Assembly (NCBI GenBank): GCA_012511735.1
Contig: JAAZFK010000032.1
Location: 1 to 16,020, forward strand
From: Clostridiaceae bacterium
Lineage (GTDB): Bacteria > Bacillota > Clostridia > Saccharofermentanales > DTU023
Direction: 5' to 3'
Length of the DNA: 16,020 nucleotides
Below, piece after piece: positions 5,980 to 13,364 of the stretch (position 1 is the first letter of the stretch; every line of letters begins with the position of its first letter). Both the position numbers and the translations under genes were made by a program. The notes beneath the pieces are model-generated. The model was not told the DNA's origin. It ran no database searches and saw nothing but the letters and a program-made list of their open reading frames with translations.

Positions 5980-8289
5980 ATGAGTTTTCACGAAAAGGAG
6001 ATGATGGACCGGAACAAGCCGTTGCCGGAGGATCGTCCGTCCGTTGGGGAAGCGGAGACCGCCGCCCGCCATATCCGGCGTCCGGCTATTGGCCGGTCCG
6101 ATTTTGTTTTGCGGAACGCAGAGCCGGCCTTGGATTTTTCCGGCAGGCGGGAAGATGACAGGCGCTCACGCCTGCCCCGCGGGCTTAACCTCCTTCTCCT
6201 GCTTTTTGCCAGCCAGCTGGTCGGGGAGCTGGTCTTGCGCGTCAATGTCGACGGCCCCTTCTTCACCATCGGTCTTCTTTATTTGACTCTGCTTTGCCTG
6301 GTCCGGGCTCTGGTCTTTACCGCCTTTTTGCGGATTTTGCCGCAAAAGGTGCGTACGGTCGGCATCTATGCCCTCTTGTTTCTGATTCCTTTTATCTGTT
6401 CGGCCCAGCTGGTCTACTATAAGTTTTTCAGAACCTTTTTCGTTTTCTATTCAGTCGGTCAAGGCAATCAGGTGCTCCAGTTCCTTGGCGACATTGTCAT
6501 TAAAATTCTGCGCAACACGCCGTGGTTTGTCATCATGCTGTTCCCTATCAGTATCTTTTTCGTCTTCCTGAAGAAACGGATTGACCGGGATTGTGTCAGC
6601 AGAAAACCTTGGCGGGAACTCCTTGCTACCCTGGCTGTGGCCTTGACACTCTTTGGAACCACCATCGGTGTCATGGCGGCTGACCGTTCGCTCAACAGTC
6701 CCTGGGAACACTATTTTCTGGAGAATGAGATTCTGGCGGGAACCAACCAGTTCGGCCTGCTCTCTGCCATGCAGGTGGATATCAGCCACATTATTTATCC
6801 CCGCAGCTCGCTGGTCACGGAGGATCTGATTCCCGATCCTATCGATCCGATCGAGCCCACAGACCCGCTCGCCCCTCTCCCGTCCGACCCGGATGAGGAA
6901 GATCCGATCATTGAAGTGCCTCGCGAGCCCAACATCCTTCCCATTGACTTTGAAGCCCGGTTGGAGGGTTTTGTTCCTGAGAACGATGACGCGCCTATCC
7001 TCATGGGCAAAACGCGCGCTGACCTGGTCCGCTATCTGGATCTGGTCTTTTCCAGGACCTTGCCCACTTACACCAACGAGCATACCGGCCGGGGCAAGGG
7101 CTTCAACCTGATCTTTGTTACCGCGGAGAGCTTTTCCAAATACTGCATCGACGAAGAAATGACGCCCACCTTGTGGAAGATGTACCACGAAGGTATTTAT
7201 TTCGAAAATTTCTATGTGCCGGTCTGGACCGTATCCACGCTCGATGGCGAGTACGCGGGGCTTTGCGGCATGATTCCCAAACAGGGTGTCTGGACCCTGA
7301 AAGAAGCTCATAAGAATGACATGGCCATGGCGCCTGGCAGGCTGTTTGAGCGGTTGGGCTACAAGACCTATGCCTGGCATAACCATACCTGGAACTATTA
7401 CCAGAGGGATTTATCGCACCCCAACCTGGGTTATGACTACCGGGGACTTGGTCACGGGCTGGAAGTCGCGCGGACCTGGCCCGAATCCGATCTGGAGATG
7501 ATTGAGAAGACAGTCTTTGAATTCGTCGACGAGGAGCCCTTCCACGTCTATTATCTGACCGTCAGCGGCCATGCCAACTGGACCAAGATGGGCAATTCCA
7601 TGTCGTCCCGTCATTGGGATCGTTACGCTCATATGGACCTGCCCCATGAAGGAATCGCCTACCTGGCCGCCAATTATGAGGTAGAACTGGCCATGGAAAG
7701 TCTGCTCCAGCAGCTCCGCGACGCTGGGATTGCCGACAGGACCCTGATTGTGCTCAACCCGGATCACTACCCTTACGCGCTTGAAGAACACTCAAGTTAT
7801 GAGGCCCTGGCCGGCAAGAGTCTGGATAAGGTGTTTGATATATATGAGAGCTGTGCTCTTTTCTATCATGACGGAATTGAGCCTGAAGTCGTCGATAAAT
7901 TTTGCACCAGCCTGGATCTTTTGCCTACCATCTATAACTACATGGGAGTGCCTTACGATTCCCGCTTCCTGTCCGGCCGCGATATCTTTTCCGACTCCGA
8001 GGCACTGGCCATTTTCCTCGGACGCAGCTGGATTACGGAAAAAGGAAGATACGACGCGGCGACGGGCACCTTTACCCTGCACGAAGGACAAAGCCTGGAT
8101 GATGAGGAAGATTACATTGACCGTATCAACAGGGAAGTCAAGCTGCGATACGATACCGCCAGAGTGATCATTGATTCTGACTATTATAAGGATCTGATGA
8201 CGGTGGAAGAATGGGACGCCGTCAACCAGCCCTACCTGAGCTACATGGAAGAAAATCCCTGGCCCGCTTCAACTAACGATTCACCCTGA
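5980..8289 (+). CDS. LTA synthase family (sulfatase/alkaline-phosphatase fold) membrane phosphoglycerol transferase
   Basis: 769 residues; GAGGAGG at 5966-5972 lies seven bases before the ATG. Layout: a charged, Arg-rich cytoplasmic N-terminus (1-67); about five transmembrane segments (near 69-89, 93-119, 127-148, 180-197, 215-234); an acidic Pro/Asp-rich linker (about 283-313); then an extracellular catalytic domain (about 375-680). The catalytic residues of LtaS-type enzymes can be matched: Glu383 (FVTAESF), the nucleophile Thr420 (VSTLDGEY, matching the KTSDxEF region of LtaS), His531 (LTVSGHA) and Asp595-His596 (NPDHYPY). These should bind one metal ion and transfer glycerol phosphate from phosphatidylglycerol to a lipid-linked acceptor. 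The exact acceptor is uncertain: polyglycerol-phosphate LTA, or single phosphoglycerol decoration of a wall polysaccharide. The spaces around Thr420 and Asp595 differ from Staphylococcus LtaS, so this is a divergent subgroup. It follows the repeat lipoprotein and its stop overlaps the end of addB by nine bases. Confidence 0.88.
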   Translation: MSFHEKEMMDRNKPLPEDRPSVGEAETAARHIRRPAIGRSDFVLRNAEPALDFSGRREDDRRSRLPRGLNLLLLLFASQLVGELVLRVNVDGPFFTIGLLYLTLLCLVRALVFTAFLRILPQKVRTVGIYALLFLIPFICSAQLVYYKFFRTFFVFYSVGQGNQVLQFLGDIVIKILRNTPWFVIMLFPISIFFVFLKKRIDRDCVSRKPWRELLATLAVALTLFGTTIGVMAADRSLNSPWEHYFLENEILAGTNQFGLLSAMQVDISHIIYPRSSLVTEDLIPDPIDPIEPTDPLAPLPSDPDEEDPIIEVPREPNILPIDFEARLEGFVPENDDAPILMGKTRADLVRYLDLVFSRTLPTYTNEHTGRGKGFNLIFVTAESFSKYCIDEEMTPTLWKMYHEGIYFENFYVPVWTVSTLDGEYAGLCGMIPKQGVWTLKEAHKNDMAMAPGRLFERLGYKTYAWHNHTWNYYQRDLSHPNLGYDYRGLGHGLEVARTWPESDLEMIEKTVFEFVDEEPFHVYYLTVSGHANWTKMGNSMSSRHWDRYAHMDLPHEGIAYLAANYEVELAMESLLQQLRDAGIADRTLIVLNPDHYPYALEEHSSYEALAGKSLDKVFDIYESCALFYHDGIEPEVVDKFCTSLDLLPTIYNYMGVPYDSRFLSGRDIFSDSEALAIFLGRSWITEKGRYDAATGTFTLHEGQSLDDEEDYIDRINREVKLRYDTARVIIDSDYYKDLMTVEEWDAVNQPYLSYMEENPWPASTNDSP

Positions 8290-11200
8290 TTGCCCGCCGG
8301 TTTGCAGGATCTGATCGCGGATCCTGTCTGTTTCATCCCTGCCTGTCGGTCCTGCCTGATTTCTGGGCAGTCTTTTGTCATAACCACAGGCGGCATACCA
8401 GGGGCACCAGGCGCATGGACTCTTGTCTTTGGGTTTTTTTGCGGGTTGAGCGGGGAAGCTGCCCTTCATCATCGTTTCCAGGGTTTCAATTGCCTTGGTT
8501 TCCGCGAATTGGGCTACTTTTTCGATCCGGTCCCCCTCCCAGATTTTCATCTGCTTTTCCAGAGCCTTGATACCCGGTTTGATCCCTTTGTCCACGGGCG
8601 GACGGAATAAAGAGAACTCGTGAAGGCTCTCGGCTCTCCATCCCGCATAGAGGAGGCCTTGAACCGAATCACCGGGGAAGGCCGCTTCGTAAGCCTTTTT
8701 GTAAAGGGGGAGCTGGAGGTCGGTGCCGTCGTAAAGATCCAGCCAGGAGAACTCCCTGGATGAACGTTTGTAATCGATCAGCCGCAGGAAGCCTTTGGGG
8801 TTTTCGTCGATCCGGTCGATCAGGCCGCGGCAGATAAAATCGTGACCCGCCGCGGTCAGCCGGTAGGCTGGATGTCCCTGGTTGGGGAAATACCATTCGA
8901 GGCGGCGGGGCCTGTACAGATCTTTGTGATTGAATTCGGCGATCACTCCCAGGTTGTCGGCAGCCCGCCTGATGATTCGTTCACCGATCCCTCCCGACAG
9001 GCGCGGTTGCCCATACCAGGCCAGACGCCGGTCAAGTGCGGCCCGCCTGTAAAGCTGGCGCATGTAGGATCCGGTCAGCTGGTCTTGCCAGGCAAGGATG
9101 ATCAGTGATTTTTCATGTTCGGGTACCTGGTCGAGTTTGTGAATCAGTTCTCCCGCAGCCAGTTCCATGACACGGTGTAAGAGGACACCCTGGAGGTTGG
9201 CCTGATCTCTGGCGACCGGTCTTTCGGAAGCTCCGACCAGGTACTCAACAAAAAAACGGAAAGGGCAGGTGTTATAGAGTTGAAGCATGGAAACGCTGAT
9301 TCCGTCCCGCAAGGTCAGGGCGGATTCGATGACCGGCTCCGGCAAAGCGAAGGATTCCGCCATCCGGTCAGCCGACTGGAGGACTTGGGGGATCTCCCTG
9401 TCCAAACGGTTCGCCACTCTTTGCCAGTTGTCAGGGTCACCCTGCAGCCCGCCGGGTTCTTTTATCAGGATTAATTCTTCGCCCTGCTTGTCCTGTAACC
9501 ATTCGTCGTAAAGCCGGGAGCTGGATTCGCCCAGAGTCGGTGTTGAAAGATAAAGTGCCTGCCGGGGACGGGACACCAGGGAATGGACCAACCAGGCCTG
9601 TGCCGCGGGTTGATCTTTCGACCGGTTGGGGAAGGCCTTGCCGGTTCTGATCTGCAGGAAAGCGCGTTCTTCGTCAAGCAGGAAGCCCTCCTGCTTGACC
9701 TCAGGGGGGAAGCTGCTGTCGGTCATGCCCAGGATCAGGAGGACCCGGCAGGGCCAGGAGGCCATTTGCTGGAGCGTTCCGACTCTCACAAGATCAATCC
9801 CCGATGGAATCGAGGCCAGCGCCAGGCCTTCGATGCCGGCCAGGAGCATGGAGGAGAAATGTGCCTGGGAGATGCGGGCGGAGCCGAGAAGTTCCGCTGC
9901 TTCATCAAGATAATCCAGGACCGCGTTCCAGGAGGCGACAAGGATACGGGCGCTTTCCCCCCGGCCTGCATCAAGCAGCCGGTCGCGCCTCATTTCAACC
10001 AGGACGGCGGCTGACCGATCCCCTTCAAAAAGACGGTCGCGAAGCAGGGAACACTTGGCCAGGCCGGTCCGGGCACCGCGCATGGCAGCTGTCTGCTCAA
10101 ACAGATTGACAAGATCCTCCAAGACTTTTGTAACAGCGTCACTTTCGGGAGAATTCCCGCCGCAGACTTCCTTTGCGGCCGGGTCTTGTTGAGTCAGAAT
10201 TTTGCGCAGATCCGCCGCGCCCCGCCAACCTTTTGCCAGCGCGTGGTTTTCGAACAGATCCACCGATTGATTGTCCAGACCTGACAAACCGCTCCGGTAA
10301 TACTCCAGCAGGTCCTCAAGCTCAAAGTCGCGGTCACAAAGGGAAAGCCATGATCGCAAAAAACGGATGAAGGAGCTGTAATGAAGCGGCCTGCCCGTGT
10401 CAATGTAGGCATCGATTCCCAACGCTTCAAAGGCGGGTTCCAGGTAAGAGGCAGTTACTTCCGTCTCGCAGAGGGCGATACCGATATCCCTGCGCCTCAC
10501 ATCACCCGTCAGGAGCAAGCGGCGGATTTCATTTGCCGCGAAGCTTACCTCCGTACGCCGGTCAATGGATCGGATAAAGTGGTAGTCAGGCGGATCGGGG
10601 GGGATCGTATCAGGCAGGGCCTCCCGGATGACCCGGGGGAAGAACCGCTCCAACGAAGCCAGGCTTTCGATGCCATGTTTGTAGGCCATTTCGTTTTCGC
10701 TGGCGTAATCGGCTGCGATCGCGATGGTCAGGGATGCCGCCACCGAAGAGAGTGATTTCAGGAGCTGCCGTTCCTGCGACGTGAAGTCGCGGCTGTTGCC
10801 AAAGCCCAGGATCCAGACGCGGGACTGGTGAAGAAAGCCAAGTCTGGGCGGGAGCGGCGTGGTATCCAGCAGTTCAGCCAGGCGGTTCAAATCCTGGTCG
10901 GAATCGTCCAGCTCCCTTGCCCGCAACTCCTGATTCAAGGCATCCTTGAGGCAGGCGAAATCGTGCAACTTGTCGACCGTTGACTGACGGGCGGGGACGG
11001 TTTTTGCCTCATCTTCCCCGATCAGAAGTTCACTTGATGAAATCCCGTAGCGGTGGAAGTCTCCCAGCACATTGACCAGTTCGGCCGCGTAGCGTGGTTT
11101 GCCGGCCAGCCGGTTGAATCTTCGAAAAGGCAAGTCCTGGTCGAGAAGCGACTTCTGAACCAGAACAGCCTTGCCTGCTTTTGAAATGGCCGTGCCTGCC

Positions 11201-11451
11201 AGGTCGCCCGCTTCGCCAAAAATCCGTGCCGCAAACCTCCGAAATGAAAGGATTTCAGCCATCATCAGCCCGCCCGCCCGCTGGCTGGTGATGTAACGTC
11301 GTTCCATATCAGCTTTCAGATACTCGGGAACCAGGAGAAAGGCACGGTAACCGGGCCAGTCCTTCTGATGCTCGGCAAGCTGATCGAAGACATGGCGGAC
11401 CAGTTCATCCATTTCAGGATGGTGGACCAGGTGGATACGGGCATCAGGCAT
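8281..11451 (-). CDS. addB: AddB, ATP-dependent nuclease subunit B (Fe-S nuclease)
   Basis: Partner of AddA in break resection; in the known complex AddB supplies the second nuclease and the Chi-recognition scaffold. 1056 residues. The C-terminal RecB-type nuclease is complete: H759 (GVLLHR), D879 (GLIDRID), D893 and K895 (LIDYKRS), and Q913 (QLPLY). It is stapled by the four cysteines that ligate the 4Fe-4S cluster, C729 (YNTCPFRFF), C1013, C1016 and C1022 (PCAWCPWYAAC). The N-terminal inactivated helicase half is recognisable (FLLVPEYLKADMERR near 38-52; VWILGFGN near 212-219), but the position where Bacillus AddB has a GxSGSGKT Walker A carries no such motif (LVHHPEMDE). Its ATG lies five bases after the selB stop, with a modest AGGGAA ten bases upstream, so it is probably translated by coupling as the third gene of a selA-selB-addB operon. 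Its stop converges on the LtaS-like gene with nine bases of overlap. Confidence 0.95.
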   Translation of the reverse strand: MPDARIHLVHHPEMDELVRHVFDQLAEHQKDWPGYRAFLLVPEYLKADMERRYITSQRAGGLMMAEILSFRRFAARIFGEAGDLAGTAISKAGKAVLVQKSLLDQDLPFRRFNRLAGKPRYAAELVNVLGDFHRYGISSSELLIGEDEAKTVPARQSTVDKLHDFACLKDALNQELRARELDDSDQDLNRLAELLDTTPLPPRLGFLHQSRVWILGFGNSRDFTSQERQLLKSLSSVAASLTIAIAADYASENEMAYKHGIESLASLERFFPRVIREALPDTIPPDPPDYHFIRSIDRRTEVSFAANEIRRLLLTGDVRRRDIGIALCETEVTASYLEPAFEALGIDAYIDTGRPLHYSSFIRFLRSWLSLCDRDFELEDLLEYYRSGLSGLDNQSVDLFENHALAKGWRGAADLRKILTQQDPAAKEVCGGNSPESDAVTKVLEDLVNLFEQTAAMRGARTGLAKCSLLRDRLFEGDRSAAVLVEMRRDRLLDAGRGESARILVASWNAVLDYLDEAAELLGSARISQAHFSSMLLAGIEGLALASIPSGIDLVRVGTLQQMASWPCRVLLILGMTDSSFPPEVKQEGFLLDEERAFLQIRTGKAFPNRSKDQPAAQAWLVHSLVSRPRQALYLSTPTLGESSSRLYDEWLQDKQGEELILIKEPGGLQGDPDNWQRVANRLDREIPQVLQSADRMAESFALPEPVIESALTLRDGISVSMLQLYNTCPFRFFVEYLVGASERPVARDQANLQGVLLHRVMELAAGELIHKLDQVPEHEKSLIILAWQDQLTGSYMRQLYRRAALDRRLAWYGQPRLSGGIGERIIRRAADNLGVIAEFNHKDLYRPRRLEWYFPNQGHPAYRLTAAGHDFICRGLIDRIDENPKGFLRLIDYKRSSREFSWLDLYDGTDLQLPLYKKAYEAAFPGDSVQGLLYAGWRAESLHEFSLFRPPVDKGIKPGIKALEKQMKIWEGDRIEKVAQFAETKAIETLETMMKGSFPAQPAKKPKDKSPCAWCPWYAACGYDKRLPRNQAGPTGRDETDRIRDQILQTGGQSG

Positions 11452-11456
11452 GGCGA

Positions 11457-13364
11457 TTAAATTCCCTGCTTGTCGAATAAACGAACTTCACCCGTCAAGC
11501 GGGTTCGCTTAAGTTTGTCAAAATATTCAAGGAGAGCCATGGCGAACTTCCTGCTTGTTTCCAACCGGTCACGGAAATCGGCCAGGGCCAGGCTTCCATC
11601 ATCCTCGATCATCCGGCGGGCCAGTTCCCAGGCCTGATCCACCCGCGTCGTATGCATCAGAATCTGAGAACTCAGTCTGACCAGGGTGCCCCGGCTGATG
11701 AGCAGGGACAGGAGTTGGTCCCGGTCCACCCGCTTGCCTGTCTGGATGGTCAACTCGCCGGGGGCGGGAGGGGAGAACCCACCTTGAAGAAACTGCTCTT
11801 CCATGGCATGGACCGCATTTTCTTCCTCAGCGGTCAAGACGACCTGAAATTCAGGCAGAAAGACCAGTCCTCCGGCAAGGTTGAGCAGACCCCGGTCACC
11901 CAGCTGATCAACGATCAGGTCGGAAAGCTGAATGGTGCTCCTCGGCATCAATCTGGTTCGAAGTTCCTCCCGCTTCATCCCCTGTTCAAGCGGGCGGCTT
12001 TCATGGAAACGGGCCAGCAGGCTCGCGGCCTTTTGGCCCAGAGATTCCAGTGCCTGCCTGCTGATCGCGACCGTTTCATTGAGGCGGATGACCGTGTCAT
12101 TCTCAATCAGAGTGTCCAGCAGCGCCCGGGCCTCTTCTTGTTTGATTCCGGCCCTGTAGAAGGCGGTCTCCAGAGAATCCAACCGGTCGCTTCCGAGCGC
12201 GATGGCCAATGCCAGACGGTCAGCCGCCTGCTCTGCTTCCATGACCCCGAAGTCAGTCTGGTTGACAGGTCGCCAGCGCCGTCGCCGTACAGGAAGCGGG
12301 TCAAGTATACGGCCGCCACCCACCGTTTCAAGCGGGGAGAAAAAGCGGATGACAAAGCGGTCGCCCTGTCTGGCGAACAGCTCCTCCTCCATCCGTAATT
12401 GCGCGGGGCCGGTTTCCCCCGCCTCAAGGCTGTCGCGGTCAAGAAGGACGATTCGGGCCAGAATTTCACGGGCGCCGTGAAAAAGATGAACTCTCATCTT
12501 ATTGGTGATTGGAAAGCGTGTGTCCGGCAAGGCCGTGACCATGGCGTCCAGGAGAAAGGATCCCCGCAGGCTCCCCGGCGCTGCCAGCGTATCCCCCCGC
12601 TTCAGGTCATCTTTTTTTATCCCGGTCAGGTTGAGCGCGACCCGTTGGCCGGACGAGGCGAAATCCGCGCTGGTTTCATGGATTTGGATGCCCCGGACCC
12701 GGGCTGTTTTCCTCTGGGGATAGAGCTCGACCTGGTCACCGGTCCGGATGGTTCCTTCGATCAGGGTGCCGGTGACAATGGTTCCAAAACCACCCAGGGA
12801 AAAGATCCTGTCCACCGGCAGGCGGAAGGGGAGGCTGTCCCGGTCAGGTATCTCCTTTGTGCTGTGCTCGAAAAGGACCTTTCGCAACGCCTCGATCCCC
12901 TGTCCTGTGACTGTGGACGTATGAATCAGGGGCGCTTGTTCCAGGAAGGTTCCCTTGACCTGATCCCGGATGTCTTCCTCAACCAGTTCCAGAAACTCAT
13001 CATCCACCAGGTCACATTTGGTAACTGCGATCAGTCCGTCGGGGATCCCCAGCAGGCTTAAAATCCCCAGATGTTCCTTTGTCTGCGGCATGACCCCCTC
13101 ATCGGCCGCCACCACCAGCAAGGCCAGGTCAATCCCGCCGGCGCCGGCCAGCATATTACTGACAAACCGCTCGTGACCGGGCACATCGATGATGCCCGAA
13201 CGCCTGCCATCGGGATGGTCAAGCCAGGTAAAGCCCAATTCGATGGTAATGCCCCGCTCTTTTTCTTCTCTCAAGCGGTCGGGATCCCGGCCGGTCAGAG
13301 CCAGGATCAGAGAAGATTTGCCGTGGTCGACATGCCCGGCGGTTCCGATAATGAGGTGGGTCAT
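11457..13364 (-). CDS. selB: SelB, selenocysteine-specific translation elongation factor
   Basis: GTPase that brings Sec-tRNA(Sec) to the ribosome at UGA codons marked by a SECIS hairpin. 635 residues. The EF-Tu-like N-terminal domain shows G1 GTAGHVDHGKSS (7-18), G2 RGITIELGF (37-45), G3 DVPGHE (60-65) and G4 TKCD (115-118). The wording of G1 and G2 is characteristic of SelB rather than EF-Tu. Domain II begins around 182-200 (LPVDRIFSLGGFGTIVTG). The last 250 residues are charged and helical, matching the tandem winged-helix region that binds SECIS RNA in bacterial SelB. The start overlaps the selA stop in an ATGA (13361-13364), with GAGAGGTG eight bases upstream inside selA, so the two genes are translationally coupled. 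addB follows after five bases. Confidence 0.96.
   Translation of the reverse strand: MTHLIIGTAGHVDHGKSSLILALTGRDPDRLREEKERGITIELGFTWLDHPDGRRSGIIDVPGHERFVSNMLAGAGGIDLALLVVAADEGVMPQTKEHLGILSLLGIPDGLIAVTKCDLVDDEFLELVEEDIRDQVKGTFLEQAPLIHTSTVTGQGIEALRKVLFEHSTKEIPDRDSLPFRLPVDRIFSLGGFGTIVTGTLIEGTIRTGDQVELYPQRKTARVRGIQIHETSADFASSGQRVALNLTGIKKDDLKRGDTLAAPGSLRGSFLLDAMVTALPDTRFPITNKMRVHLFHGAREILARIVLLDRDSLEAGETGPAQLRMEEELFARQGDRFVIRFFSPLETVGGGRILDPLPVRRRRWRPVNQTDFGVMEAEQAADRLALAIALGSDRLDSLETAFYRAGIKQEEARALLDTLIENDTVIRLNETVAISRQALESLGQKAASLLARFHESRPLEQGMKREELRTRLMPRSTIQLSDLIVDQLGDRGLLNLAGGLVFLPEFQVVLTAEEENAVHAMEEQFLQGGFSPPAPGELTIQTGKRVDRDQLLSLLISRGTLVRLSSQILMHTTRVDQAWELARRMIEDDGSLALADFRDRLETSRKFAMALLEYFDKLKRTRLTGEVRLFDKQGI

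Noticed and set aside
6451..7386. 311-codon open frame antisense to the LtaS-like gene
   Set aside because: It lies fully opposite a gene with conserved catalytic motifs, and its translation shows no recognisable domain. Long antisense frames are common in GC-rich coding DNA.
8287..8289. UGA stop of the LtaS-like gene (or of the ATP-grasp gene) as a selenocysteine codon
   Set aside because: Both proteins already have full family length, the catalytic domain is complete well before the stop, and no hairpin of SECIS type directly after the UGA was seen.
11652..13061. Two long plus-strand open frames (248 and 220 codons) opposite selB
   Set aside because: selB is beyond doubt on the other strand. 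These frames have no family features and their composition is that of reversed coding sequence.
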